Part shown: in pieces, positions 38,972 through 48,125 of the stretch | Position numbering within the stretch: position 1 is the first letter of the stretch | How the letters are laid out: the number at the start of each line of letters is the position of its first letter | Origin: Nonomuraea muscovyensis | GTDB taxonomy: Bacteria; Actinomycetota; Actinomycetes; Streptosporangiales; Streptosporangiaceae | Assembly: GCF_014207745.1 (NCBI RefSeq) | Contig: NZ_JACHJB010000002.1 | Span: 2,852,001-2,916,000, forward strand | Length of the DNA stretch: 64,000 nt | Direction of reading: 5' to 3' | The notes under the pieces: model-generated | Databases searched by the model: none | What the model was told of the DNA's origin: nothing | What the model saw: the letters and a program-made list of their open reading frames with translations, nothing else | Made by a program: the position numbers and the translations under genes

Positions 38972-40507
38972 ATGCTCAACCTGTCTGTCGTCCTGGAGGA
39001 CAGCGCCCGCAACAACCCCGACGGCACGGCCGTGGTCTTCGGCGACATGCGACTGCCGTATTCCATGATCGACACGGTGGCGTCCCAGGTGGCCAACCTG
39101 CTCGTCTCGCGCGGCATCGGCAAGGGCGACAAGGTCGCGCTGGCCTGCCCCAACCTGCCGTACTTCCCCTTCGTCTACTACGGCATCCTCAAGGCCGGGG
39201 CGACGGTCGTCCCGCTGAACGTGCTGCTGCAGAGCCGGGAGATCGCCTACCACCTCGACGACTGCGAGGCCAAGGCGCTGTTCTGCTTCGAGGGCACGCC
39301 GGAGCTGCCGCTGGGCGAGCGGGGCCGGGCGGGCTTCGAGGCGGCCGAGGGCTGCGAGCACTTCTTCGTGCTGCCGGCCACGCCGCTGGCCACCGAGTCG
39401 GTGCACGGCGAGTCGATCTGGGCGGCGCTCGGCGGGATGCCGGCGGAGTTCGAGACGGTGCAGACCTCGGGCGACGACACCGCGGTGATCCTCTACACCT
39501 CCGGCACCACCGGACAGCCGAAGGGCGCCGAGCTGAGCCACCAGAACATGCTGATGAACGTCGTGGTCTGCGATGAGATGTTCCCGTCGGCAGCCGACGG
39601 CGACGTGTTCATGGCAGTGCTGCCGCTGTTCCACTCCTTCGGGCAGACGGTCATCATGAACACCGGCTTCCGCCGGGGCGCCGCCGTCGTGCTGATGCCG
39701 CGCTTCGAGCCCGGTGACGCCCTCGCGCTGATGCGCCGGGAGGGCGTCACGTTCTTCGCCGGGGTGCCGACCATGTACTGGGGCCTGCTGACGAAGATCC
39801 ACGCCGAGGGCGCCGAGGTGCCGGACACGCTGAAAGTGGCGGTGGCCGGCGGCGCGTCCTCGCCGGTGGAGGTGCTCAGGGACTTCGAGCGCACCTTCGG
39901 CATCGGCATCCTGGAGGGGTACGGCCTGTCGGAGACCTCGCCGGTGGCCAGCTTCAACCAGCCGGGCCGGCCCACCAAGCCCGGCACGATCGGCACGCCC
40001 ATCTGGGGCGTGGAGATGAAGCTGATCGACGGCGACTGGAAGACGGTCGAGGGCGAGGGGCCGGGCGAGATCGCGATCCGCGGCCACAACATCATGAAGG
40101 GCTACTACAACCGGCCCGAGGCCACAGCGGAGGTCATGCACGACGGCTGGTTCCGCACCGGCGACATCGCGACCCGCGACGCCGACGGCTACTACGCGAT
40201 CATCGACCGGGCCAAGGACATGATCATCCGTGGTGGCTTCAACGTCTACCCGCGGGAGTTGGAGGAGGTGCTGATGACGCACGAGGCCGTCTCCCTCGCC
40301 GCCGTCGTGGGCGTGCCGCACGACTCCCACGGCGAGGAGGTCAAGGCCTACGTCATCCGCACCCCCGGCTCGGCGATCACCGAGGAGGAGCTGATCGCCT
40401 GGTGCCGGGAGAACATGGCGGCCTACAAGTATCCGCGGATCGTGGAGTTCCGCGACGCGCTGCCGATGACCGCCACCGGCAAGATCCTCAAGCGCGAGCT
40501 GCGCTAG
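38972..40507 (+). CDS. Long-chain fatty acid-CoA ligase (ANL superfamily)
   Basis: This 511-residue enzyme activates a carboxylic acid through an acyl-adenylate. The P-loop is ILYTSGTTGQPKGAELSH, the A5 motif is YGLSETSP, and the C-terminal hinge and catalytic lysine are visible (IIDRAKDMIIRGGFNVYPRELEE, TATGKILKREL). ATG 38972 follows AGAGGGAGGAAGGCGTCC. It probably activates fatty or branched acids produced by the divergent P450/GMC genes. Confidence 0.93.
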   Translation: MLNLSVVLEDSARNNPDGTAVVFGDMRLPYSMIDTVASQVANLLVSRGIGKGDKVALACPNLPYFPFVYYGILKAGATVVPLNVLLQSREIAYHLDDCEAKALFCFEGTPELPLGERGRAGFEAAEGCEHFFVLPATPLATESVHGESIWAALGGMPAEFETVQTSGDDTAVILYTSGTTGQPKGAELSHQNMLMNVVVCDEMFPSAADGDVFMAVLPLFHSFGQTVIMNTGFRRGAAVVLMPRFEPGDALALMRREGVTFFAGVPTMYWGLLTKIHAEGAEVPDTLKVAVAGGASSPVEVLRDFERTFGIGILEGYGLSETSPVASFNQPGRPTKPGTIGTPIWGVEMKLIDGDWKTVEGEGPGEIAIRGHNIMKGYYNRPEATAEVMHDGWFRTGDIATRDADGYYAIIDRAKDMIIRGGFNVYPRELEEVLMTHEAVSLAAVVGVPHDSHGEEVKAYVIRTPGSAITEEELIAWCRENMAAYKYPRIVEFRDALPMTATGKILKRELR

Positions 40508-40961
40508 CGCCGGGGGCGGCGCCCAGGGGCCTGCTGGCGGGCAGGAGCCGGAAGGAGACGGCCTCCATCAGGCTCCTGCGCTTGGTGTTGTGGAAGGCGG
40601 CGATGCGCCAGCGGCCGTCGGCCTCGCGGACGAGCGTGTAGGTCTGCACCTTGCCCAGCTCGCGGGGCCGCTTCTTGGCCACCTCTCCCCTGCCCACCAC
40701 GACGGCCGCGTCGGGGCCGAGGAAGCGGATCTCGTCGATCTGCTCGTACATGCGGGTGCCCTTGAGGAACGCGCCGAACAGCGCCTGGTGCCCGGCGGCG
40801 ATGTCGGCCCGGCCGTGGTAGACGGTGCCGACGAAGGTCGTGTAGGTGGCGTCCTCGGTGAAGCAGGCACCGTAGGCGTCGCCGTCGCCGCGGTCCCAGG
40901 CGTCGCGCAGGTCGGCGAACAGCTCGCGGACGGCCTTCTCTGCGGGCTGGGTCATGGCCAT
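40488..40961 (-). CDS. SnoaL/DUF4440-like NTF2-fold protein
   Basis: This 157-residue protein has the cone-shaped NTF2 fold typical of SnoaL-like enzymes or ketosteroid isomerase relatives (VRELFADLRDAWDRGDGDAYGACFTEDATYTTFVGTVYHGRADIAAGHQALF). The function is unassigned. ATG 40961 follows GAGGAGTTGCTC. It is divergent from marR across a 94-bp region containing a palindrome, so the MarR protein probably represses it. The 3' end overlaps the ligase gene by 20 bp. Confidence 0.85.
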   Translation of the reverse strand: MAMTQPAEKAVRELFADLRDAWDRGDGDAYGACFTEDATYTTFVGTVYHGRADIAAGHQALFGAFLKGTRMYEQIDEIRFLGPDAAVVVGRGEVAKKRPRELGKVQTYTLVREADGRWRIAAFHNTKRRSLMEAVSFRLLPASRPLGAAPGASAARA

Positions 40962-41010
40962 GAGCAACTCCTCTGATAGCTTCCTCAGAACAGTATCTGC
41001 ACCGAGGATT

Positions 41011-41030
41011 TATCTGCACGCTTGCAGATA
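41011..41030. promoter_or_regulatory. Operator palindrome between the SnoaL-like gene and marR
   Basis: TATCTGCACGCTTGCAGATA has perfect 8-bp arms around CGCT. A further half-site TATCTGCA lies at 40994-41001. The position between divergent genes and the symmetry fit a MarR dimer. Confidence 0.8.
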
Positions 41031-41055
41031 TTAGATTAGAGAAGAGGAATTCCGG

Positions 41056-41502
41056 ATGTCAACGCCGCCGACCGAGGTCTTCCGCCGGTACCTGAGCGCG
41101 ATGGTGCTCAACAGCCTGGCCACCGCCGAGGCCGCGGGGCTCAACGCCACCGACTACTACGCGCTCAACCTGCTCGACCTGTCCGGCCCGCTGACCTCCG
41201 GCGAGCTGGCCGTACGCACAGGGCTGACCACGGGGGCGACCACCCGGCTCATCGACCGGCTGGAGAAGGGCGGGCACGTTCGCCGGGTGCCCGACCCCGT
41301 CGACCGCCGCAAGGTGATCGTGGAGACCACCGGGCAGCCGGAGGGCCTGGACGAGGTGCTGGCCGGCACCAGGCGGCGGATCGGCGAGGTGCTGGGGAGC
41401 TACTCGGAGGATGAGCTGGCCACGCTGTTCGACTACTTCGGCCGGGCCGCCACGGCCTACCGCGAGGCCACCGACGAGCTGATCAGCGCCCGGCGGGGCT
41501 GA
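41056..41502 (+). CDS. MarR-family transcriptional regulator
   Basis: This 148-residue winged-helix regulator has the MarR core ALNLLDLSGPLTSGELAVRTGLTTGATTRLIDRLEKGGHVRRVPDPVDRRKVIVE. It probably binds the palindrome at 41011-41030 and controls itself and the divergent SnoaL-like gene. ATG 41056 follows GAGAAGAGGAATTCCGG. The ligand is unknown; given the neighbours, a lipid-derived acid or phenolic compound is possible. Confidence 0.92.
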   Translation: MSTPPTEVFRRYLSAMVLNSLATAEAAGLNATDYYALNLLDLSGPLTSGELAVRTGLTTGATTRLIDRLEKGGHVRRVPDPVDRRKVIVETTGQPEGLDEVLAGTRRRIGEVLGSYSEDELATLFDYFGRAATAYREATDELISARRG

Positions 41503-41584
41503 CGCTCATCCGCCGAGCCGGGCGGCCGGCCACGGCCGTCACCGCGGCTCCGGCGGGCGGTCGCCGCCGGAGCCGTGCGCGGGA

Positions 41585-42841
41585 TCAGGGCCAGTCGCGG
41601 GCGGGGCGGAGGGGGACGCCGGCCTGGCCGGCGTCGTCGAGCCTGACGCCGAGCACCTGGTGGAGCTGCACCTTGTTGCGCTCGAAGCCGACGATGCAGC
41701 CGGCCATGTAGAGGGCCCACACCCGGGCGGTGCCCATGCCGACCTCCTGGACGGCCTCGGTCCAGTTGGCGTCGAGGTTGTCGCACCAGTGGCGCAGTGT
41801 CCGGGCGTAGTGCTGGCGCAGGTTCTCCTGGTGGTGGATCTCGAAGCCGGTGTCCTCCATCTGCCTGATCAGATGGCCGACCGACTCCAGCTCGCCGTCG
41901 GGGAAGACGTAGCGGTTGATGAAGCCGCCCTTGTTGAAGGTCTTCTCGGTGCCGGTCGGCCGGGTGATGCAGTGGTTGAGCAGCCGCCCGCCCGGCTTGA
42001 GCTTGCCGTAGAGGAACGAGAAGTAGGACGCCAGGTTGTCCTTGCCGATGTGCTCGGTCAGGCCGATGGAGCTGACCGCGTCGAAGCCGGTCTCGGTCAC
42101 GTCGCGGTAGTCCATGTGGCGGACCTCCGCCAGGTCCTGCAGCCCGGCCTCGGCGATGGCCCGCTGCGCCCACTCGGCCTGCTGCCGGCTGAGGGTCACG
42201 CCGAGGACCTTGACGCCGTAGTGGCGGGCCGCGTGCATGGCCATGGCGCCCCAGCCGCAGCCGACGTCGAGCAGGCGCATGCCGGGCTTGAGGCCGAGCT
42301 TGCGCGCCACCAGGTCGAACTTGGCGTACTGCGCCTCCTCCAGCGTCGCCCCCTCGGAGGGGTAGACCGCGCAGGTGTAGGCCATGGACGGGCCGAGCAC
42401 CCACTCGTAGAAGCGGTTGGAGACGTCGTAGTGATGGTGGATGGCCTCGGCGTCACGCTGCTTGGCGTGGCGCGAGCCGAGCCGGGCCAGCGCGCTGCGC
42501 CGCACCTCCTGAGGGGGCGGCGGCACCCGCATGAGCAGCGGCTTGAGACCGAGCGACCGGACCGCGGCGAGCTTCCCGGCCGTCGTCAGGTCGTTGGTGG
42601 TGATGTTCCACATGCGGTCCAGCAGGGTGTACATGTCGCCGTGGACGTCCATGTGCCCTGCCACGTACGCCCGGGCGAGGCCGAGCTCGCCCGGGGCCTG
42701 GGCCAGGTAGGCCACCGCGATGGGGGACTTCACCTCCAGGGTGACGTCCGCCCCGTCGGGCCCCGCCTTGCTGCCGTCGTAGGCCTGGAAGGCGATGTTC
42801 GCCTCGGGGCCGACGATCTTCTCGAAGATGGATGCCAGCAT
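41585..42841 (-). CDS. SAM-dependent fatty-acyl methyltransferase (CFA-synthase family, BfaB/TmsB-like)
   Basis: This 418-residue enzyme transfers a methylene or methyl group from SAM to an unsaturated acyl chain. The SAM motif LLDVGCGWGAMAMHAA and CFA blocks HHHYDVSNRFYEWVLG, YTCAVYPSEGATLEEAQYAKFDLVARKLGL and SSIGLTEHIG are clear. It is 4 bp downstream of an FAD oxidoreductase, the arrangement of the two-gene 10-methyl fatty acid pathway, in which the methyltransferase makes a 10-methylene acid that the partner reduces. ATG 42841 follows GGGGAAGGTGAGCAG. Confidence 0.88.
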   Translation of the reverse strand: MLASIFEKIVGPEANIAFQAYDGSKAGPDGADVTLEVKSPIAVAYLAQAPGELGLARAYVAGHMDVHGDMYTLLDRMWNITTNDLTTAGKLAAVRSLGLKPLLMRVPPPPQEVRRSALARLGSRHAKQRDAEAIHHHYDVSNRFYEWVLGPSMAYTCAVYPSEGATLEEAQYAKFDLVARKLGLKPGMRLLDVGCGWGAMAMHAARHYGVKVLGVTLSRQQAEWAQRAIAEAGLQDLAEVRHMDYRDVTETGFDAVSSIGLTEHIGKDNLASYFSFLYGKLKPGGRLLNHCITRPTGTEKTFNKGGFINRYVFPDGELESVGHLIRQMEDTGFEIHHQENLRQHYARTLRHWCDNLDANWTEAVQEVGMGTARVWALYMAGCIVGFERNKVQLHQVLGVRLDDAGQAGVPLRPARDWP

Positions 42842-42845
42842 CTGC

Positions 42846-44195
42846 TCACCTTCCCCGCACACACTTGTCGTACAGGTCCAGCAGGCGCCCGTCCGGGTCG
42901 TATTCCCGCTTGACCGGCCAATAGGCGTCACCGTTGTAGAGGTGCCAGAACTGCTCGCGGGCGTAGAACGAGGTGGAGTAGAGCGACTTGTGCCCGTCGA
43001 GCTCGTGCACGGTGTTCTCGATGAGCCGGTTGTAGTAGCCGTCGAACTGCCCGCGCGGCAGCGGCACCATGCCCCAGAAGCCGAAGTTGACGTACAGCTT
43101 GCCCTGCTCCAGCGGGTAGAGCGGCCAGGTGGAGGAGGACCGCAGCGGGCACATCCACACCGGTGTCATCCCGACCTTGTCGTGGAAGAACTCGAGGAAC
43201 TCGGCCCCCCGCTCGACCGGCGTCTCGACGTCCTGGATGACCGACTCCTGCACCGGCCGGTCGGCCCACCGGTCGAACCGCGCCGTCACCCCGAACCTGC
43301 GGTCCAGCGCCACCAGCCTGCGGTAGACGTCGGAGCGCATCCAGCGGCGCGGCATGAGCGAGCGCACCACGGGCTGCTGCACGCCGAAGGCGCGCGAGCA
43401 CCAGAACCAGTCGGTGTCCCAGCGCCACAGGTAGTCGCGGATCGTCAGCCAGTCGCGCTGGCGCCGCCTGATCGACTGGTAGTAGATCCGCATGCCCGTG
43501 TAGTCGGAGACGTAGGGGGCGCGCTCGGCGAAGCGGCCGACCGTGACATACATCTCCTGCGGGCCGAAGAACACGCCGTCGACGAAGTCGACGCGCTCCC
43601 CGTCGTGCTCCATCCGCTCGCAGATCTCCTGCATGGCCAGCATGCACTTGCCGGCGTCGGTGAACGGGATGTGGGTGAGCCTGACGTACGGCTGGACCGG
43701 CCTGAGCCTGATCTTGATGCGCAGGGCGTAGCCGAGCGTGCCGTAGGAGTTGGGGAAGGCGCGGAACAGGTCGCGGTGCTCGTTGTCGTCGCGGGCCACG
43801 ACGACGCGCCCGTCGCCGGTGAGGATCTCGAGCTCCTCGACCGACTCGTGCGGCAGGCCGTCCCTGAAGCTGGTGGACTCGATGCCGAGGCCCGTGACGG
43901 CCCCGCCCAGGGTGATGGTCTTGAGCTGGGGCACCACGTACGGCATGAGGCCGTGCGGCAGCGTGGCGTCGACGAGGTGCTCGTAGGTCGTCATGCCCTG
44001 GACCTCGGCCGTCATCGTCACCGGGTCGACGCTGATGACCTCGTCGAGGTCTCTGGCCGAGAGCTTGGCGGTGCGGCCCGGGTCACGGAACCTGAAGAGG
44101 TTGGACGTGGCCTTGGCGAGCCTGGGCGGGGCGCCGCCGGGGATCTCCGCGTAGGACTGGCGGATCTGCTCTACTGCCCGTCGGTGTGTCGACAT
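42846..44195 (-). CDS. FAD-binding oxidoreductase (BfaA/TmsA-like)
   Basis: This 449-residue FAD-linked oxidase of the PCMH type has FAD-binding blocks VQGMTTYEHLVDATLPHGLMPYVVPQLKTITLGGAVTGLGIESTSF and EILTGDGRVV. Members paired with a CFA-like methyltransferase reduce 10-methylene to 10-methyl fatty acids (tuberculostearate type) in actinomycetes. 10-Methyl chains are taxonomic markers of Streptosporangiaceae, which fits. The longer frame begins at GTG 44216; ATG 44195 follows GAGGTGACGACGACG and is preferred. Confidence 0.85.
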   Translation of the reverse strand: MSTHRRAVEQIRQSYAEIPGGAPPRLAKATSNLFRFRDPGRTAKLSARDLDEVISVDPVTMTAEVQGMTTYEHLVDATLPHGLMPYVVPQLKTITLGGAVTGLGIESTSFRDGLPHESVEELEILTGDGRVVVARDDNEHRDLFRAFPNSYGTLGYALRIKIRLRPVQPYVRLTHIPFTDAGKCMLAMQEICERMEHDGERVDFVDGVFFGPQEMYVTVGRFAERAPYVSDYTGMRIYYQSIRRRQRDWLTIRDYLWRWDTDWFWCSRAFGVQQPVVRSLMPRRWMRSDVYRRLVALDRRFGVTARFDRWADRPVQESVIQDVETPVERGAEFLEFFHDKVGMTPVWMCPLRSSSTWPLYPLEQGKLYVNFGFWGMVPLPRGQFDGYYNRLIENTVHELDGHKSLYSTSFYAREQFWHLYNGDAYWPVKREYDPDGRLLDLYDKCVRGR

Positions 44196-44326
44196 CGTCG
44201 TCGTCACCTCAAGCACCCCCTTGAGCTGGTAGAGATCGTCCGTAAGAAGGTATCTCCCAGGTACGACATCGAACAGAGCGGGGTCGTTAAAGACACGAAA
44301 ACTGTTTATCGTGCCAGGTGAAGCGC

Positions 44327-45310
44327 CTAAAAGGTAGACATATCCGGAAATCTGCGTTCGACCCGGGCTGAAACCCCGTTCAGCACGTGGGCCACCGGAC
44401 GCCCGTCGAGGACCGCTTCAAGATTGGCCAGCGTGGCTTCGAGCAGGCGCCCGGTGGACTCCGGGGTCACCCCCGCGACGTGCGGCGACAGCAGCACGCC
44501 GGGCAGCTCGCGCAACGGGTCGCCGGCGGGCAGCGGCTCGGTCTCGAAGACGTCGAGCGCGGCGCCGCCGAGGTGCCCGTCGCGCAACGCGGCGGCCAGC
44601 GCGGTCTGGTCCACCACGCCGCCGCGGGCGGCGTTGACGAGCAACGCGCCCCGCTTCATCCGTCTCGGGTCGACCAGGCCGCGGGTCTCGGCGGTCAGGG
44701 CGATCACCACGACGAGCACGTCGGAATCGGCGACCAGCGCCTCCAGGTCCTGGTAGCCGGACTCCTCGCGGGGCGTACGCGTCCAGTAGGACACCTGGCA
44801 GCCGAGGGCGCGGAACAACCCGGCGCACGCGGCGCCGATCGGCCCGAAGCCGACGATGCCGGCGCGCCGGCCGCTCAGCTCGCGAGGGCCCAGGTCGAGC
44901 TGGGGCCAGCCGCCCGCGCGGACGGCGGCGTCGGCGGCGGGCAGCCTGCGCGCCAGCGACAGCGCGGCGGCCAGGCACCACTCCGACACCGCGACGGCGT
45001 TGACGCCCGCGGTGTTGGCCAGCGGCACGCCCGCGGCGGCCAGCGCAGCGGGGTCGTGGCCGTCCACGCCCACCGACGGCTGCTGCACGAACGCCAGCCG
45101 CGGCGCGGCCGCGACGGCCGCGGCGTCGAGCGCGAGCAGGCCCGTCCAGTCGCCGAGGACGATCTCCGCCTCCGGCAGCGCGACGAGCAGCGCCGCCCGG
45201 TCACGGGCGGCCGGCACCCGGAGCTCGACGCGGTCGCCGAGCGGCGCCAGCAGGCTGCGCAGCGCCTCCTCGGGCAGCGGCGGCAGGGCCAGGAGCGTCC
45301 AGGGCGTCAT
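44327..45310 (-). CDS. D-2-hydroxyacid dehydrogenase (NAD-dependent)
   Basis: This 327-residue dehydrogenase has the NAD motif GIVGFGPIGAACAGLFRALGC, the Arg-bearing VNAARGGVVDQTAL block, the Glu-bearing ALDVFETEPLP and catalytic His in LSPHVAGVT. It interconverts 2-oxo and D-2-hydroxy acids. Its ATG overlaps the upstream kinase stop by 4 bases (ATGA), so the two are co-translated, although a functional link is not apparent. Confidence 0.9.
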   Translation of the reverse strand: MTPWTLLALPPLPEEALRSLLAPLGDRVELRVPAARDRAALLVALPEAEIVLGDWTGLLALDAAAVAAAPRLAFVQQPSVGVDGHDPAALAAAGVPLANTAGVNAVAVSEWCLAAALSLARRLPAADAAVRAGGWPQLDLGPRELSGRRAGIVGFGPIGAACAGLFRALGCQVSYWTRTPREESGYQDLEALVADSDVLVVVIALTAETRGLVDPRRMKRGALLVNAARGGVVDQTALAAALRDGHLGGAALDVFETEPLPAGDPLRELPGVLLSPHVAGVTPESTGRLLEATLANLEAVLDGRPVAHVLNGVSARVERRFPDMSTF

Positions 45311-46854
45311 GCGCCCACGGTGAAGCTCGTGACGACCTGCCGCATCAGGCTCCTGGTGCGGTTCCACTGAGGTTCGGGCATCGTCCACGACACGACGTAG
45401 GCGGCGTCGGCGGCGACGATCACGCGGCGCACCTCCCGGTACCTCTCCCCCTGCCGGGCCCACGGCGCGGCGCCCTCGCCGGCCGTGTAGGCGAACTCCC
45501 ACTCCACGGCCTTGGCCCCCTGGTGCGTGATCGCCCTGCGGCCGACCACGCGCAGGTCCGGCGCTGCGCCCCGCAGCTCGTCCTCGGAGTCGCGCATGAG
45601 CTGGTACGGGTCGCGGACGACGTAGACGGCCCGCACGCCGAGGTGAGCCCGCCCACCGAGCCGCGTCCACTCGGTGTAGGCCTCGCTACGCGCCCCGCGC
45701 CAACCGGTGGGCCGGGCGATGGACCAGCCGTCGGGCGACCTCCACGCCCGCACTGCCGCGACCGCCCGGGTCGGCGTCGGCGTGGCCGACGGGGTGGGGC
45801 TGGCCGACGACCTCGGCGCGGCGGTGGAGGCGACGGGCGTGGCGGGCAGCGGGCTGCTGGCGGCGGCGCGCGCGGCGACGTCGGAGGTGCCCTCGGCGGG
45901 CGGGGTGAGCTTGAAGTAGGCGAACGTGCCGCCGCCCAGCATGAGCACCGCCGCCGCGGCAGCCGCGACGAGGGTCCGGCCCCGTCCGCGCGACGGCCGG
46001 GGCTCGGCCACGTCCAGGTCGTAGCCGGCCGGCCGGGACGCGACGATCTCGGCGAGCAGCCCGTCGGCCTCCTCGGCGGTGAGCCGGTCCTCCGGCTCCT
46101 TGCGCAGCAGGCCCTTGAGGACCGGATGCATCACCGGGGGGATCCGGCGGTAGTCCGGCTCCTCGTTGAGCAGGGCGTTGAGCGTGGCCATCGGCTCGCC
46201 GCGCTCGAACGGCGAGCGGCCCACCAGCGTGGCGAACAGCGTGGCGCCGAGCGACCACAGGTCGGAGGGCGGCCCGGCCTCGGCGGCGCGCACCCGTTCG
46301 GGGGCCAGGAAGCTCGGCGACCCGGTGACCATGCCGGTGCTGGTGAGCGAGGAGTCGCCCTCCGCCGTGGCGATGCCGAAGTCGGTGAGCACCGCCCTGC
46401 CGTCGTCGGAGAGCAGGATGTTGCTCGGCTTGACGTCGCGGTGCAGGATGCCCGCCTGGTGGGCGGCGCGCAGCGCCGAGAGCACCTGCCTGCCGACGTC
46501 GGCCGCCTGCCGGATGGGCAGCGCGCCCGTCTTGGCGACGACCTCCTCGACGGAGGGATGGCGCACCAGCTCCATGATGATCCACGGGCGGCCGTCCGCC
46601 TCGACCACGTCGTAGATCGCGACGACCGACGGGTGGTTGAGCTTGGCTGCCGTCCTGGCCTCGCGGGCGGTGCGCAGGAGCTGCCGCTCCTGGTCCGCGC
46701 GCGGCAGCCCGTCCGGCAGCAGCACTTCTTTGATCGCGATCTGCCGGTTGAGCAGCGTGTCGCGGCCTTCCCAGACCACTCCCATGCCGCCACGCCCCAG
46801 CTCACGGAGCAACTGGTAACGCCCGGCGATCAGCGGCGTGCTTTCCGAAACCAT
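45307..46854 (-). CDS. Membrane-anchored serine/threonine protein kinase (PknB type)
   Basis: This 515-residue kinase has a glycine loop LGRGGMGVVWEG (19-30), Lys42 in AIKEV, catalytic HRDVKPSNILL, DFG and an APE-like APERV segment. A membrane helix (TLVAAAAAAVLMLGGGTFAYF) and a Pro/Thr-rich stalk lead to an external domain of about 140 residues (VRAWRSPDGWSIARPTGWRGARSEAYTEWTRLGG). The external domain is not PASTA and probably senses an unknown ligand. The gene heads a two-gene unit with the dehydrogenase. Confidence 0.95.
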   Translation of the reverse strand: MVSESTPLIAGRYQLLRELGRGGMGVVWEGRDTLLNRQIAIKEVLLPDGLPRADQERQLLRTAREARTAAKLNHPSVVAIYDVVEADGRPWIIMELVRHPSVEEVVAKTGALPIRQAADVGRQVLSALRAAHQAGILHRDVKPSNILLSDDGRAVLTDFGIATAEGDSSLTSTGMVTGSPSFLAPERVRAAEAGPPSDLWSLGATLFATLVGRSPFERGEPMATLNALLNEEPDYRRIPPVMHPVLKGLLRKEPEDRLTAEEADGLLAEIVASRPAGYDLDVAEPRPSRGRGRTLVAAAAAAVLMLGGGTFAYFKLTPPAEGTSDVAARAAASSPLPATPVASTAAPRSSASPTPSATPTPTRAVAAVRAWRSPDGWSIARPTGWRGARSEAYTEWTRLGGRAHLGVRAVYVVRDPYQLMRDSEDELRGAAPDLRVVGRRAITHQGAKAVEWEFAYTAGEGAAPWARQGERYREVRRVIVAADAAYVVSWTMPEPQWNRTRSLMRQVVTSFTVGA

Positions 46855-47003
46855 GTCCTACCCCTGTAGACCACCCGATCAGTGGGCAAGTTTCCCATAC
46901 ATGACCTTGGTTCGCGGGGTGGTCGGGAAGGCGGCTTGCCACAGTTCACCGAATGTTATTCTACTGGGTGCGGCGCCGACGGCTCGCACGTGAGGAGAGA
47001 TCC

Positions 47004-48125
47004 ATGACCGGAACCCCCCAGGGCCCGCTCGCCGGGGTGCGGGTGCTGGAGCTCGCCGGGCTCGCGCCCGGGCCGTTCGCCGGGATGATGCTCGCCGACC
47101 ACGGCGCCGAGGTGCTGCGGGTGGACCGCGTCTCCGCCGTCTCCGACCGGCCGCGCACCGACGTGATGGACCGCGGCAAGCGGACGGTCGGGCTGGACCT
47201 GAAGGCGCCGGAGGGCGTGGCGGCGTTCAAGGAACTGGCCGCGCACGCCGACGTGGTCATCGAGGTGTTCCGGCCGGGCGTCGCCGAGCGGCTCGGCATC
47301 GGGCCGGACGACCTGCACGCGGTCAACGGGCGGCTCGTCTACGGCCGGATGACCGGGTGGGGGCAGGACGGTCCGCTGGCTCCGGCCGCGGGGCACGAAA
47401 TCGACTACATCGCGATCTCCGGCGTGCTGTCGCTGCTGGGCCGCGCGGACGGGCCGCCGACTCCGCCGATCAACATCCTGGGCGACTTCGCCGGCGGCGG
47501 CCTCATGTTGGCCTACGGCGTGCTGCTCGCCCTGCTCGAACGGGAGCGGACCGGCCGCGGGCGGGTGATCGACGCGGCCATGGTCGACGGGTCGGCCCTG
47601 CTGTTCGCGATGTTCGCCCACGGGGTGCAGAGCGGCTTCTGGGGGCCGCGCGGCACCAACCTGCTCGACACGGGCGCGCCGATGTACGACACCTACGAGA
47701 CCGCCGACGGGCGGTACGTGGCGGTGGGACCGCTGGAGCCGCAATTCTGGGACGAGATGGTCACCCGCATGGGGCTGACGGACCTGCCCGACCGCGCCGA
47801 CCGGACGCAGTGGCCGGCGCTGCGGGCACGCCTGGCGGAGGCGTTCCGGTCGCGGACGCGGGCGCAGTGGGAGGCGGTCTTCGAGGGCTCCGACGCGTGC
47901 GTCGCGCCCGTGCTGTCGATGACCGAGGCGGCGGAGCACCCGCACAACGTGGCGCGCGGCACGTTCGTCGACGTCGGCGGCGTCACCCAGCCGCGCCCCG
48001 CGCCGCGCCTGCTCGGCGCGCCCGCCGCCGAGCTGGCCCCGGCCACCAGGCTGGCCGACCTGTCCGTGTGGGGCCTGTCAGCCGAGGTCGCCGCCAAGCT
48101 CCGCGCCCAGGGCGTGCTGGCCTGA
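47004..48125 (+). CDS. CaiB/BaiF CoA transferase, alpha-methylacyl-CoA racemase-like
   Basis: This 373-residue family III protein carries GVRVLELAGLAPGPFAGMMLADHGAEVLRVDR and the racemase-type stretch HEIDYIAISGVLSLLGRADGPPTPPINILGDFAGGG with its catalytic acidic residues. AMACR enzymes epimerise 2-methylacyl-CoA so that branched chains can enter beta-oxidation. The location beside CYP124-like P450s, an acyl-CoA ligase and the 10-methyl fatty acid pair supports a branched-lipid role. ATG 47004 follows GTGAGGAGAGATCC. The 3' end overlaps the convergent monooxygenase by 48 bp. Confidence 0.9.
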   Translation: MTGTPQGPLAGVRVLELAGLAPGPFAGMMLADHGAEVLRVDRVSAVSDRPRTDVMDRGKRTVGLDLKAPEGVAAFKELAAHADVVIEVFRPGVAERLGIGPDDLHAVNGRLVYGRMTGWGQDGPLAPAAGHEIDYIAISGVLSLLGRADGPPTPPINILGDFAGGGLMLAYGVLLALLERERTGRGRVIDAAMVDGSALLFAMFAHGVQSGFWGPRGTNLLDTGAPMYDTYETADGRYVAVGPLEPQFWDEMVTRMGLTDLPDRADRTQWPALRARLAEAFRSRTRAQWEAVFEGSDACVAPVLSMTEAAEHPHNVARGTFVDVGGVTQPRPAPRLLGAPAAELAPATRLADLSVWGLSAEVAAKLRAQGVLA

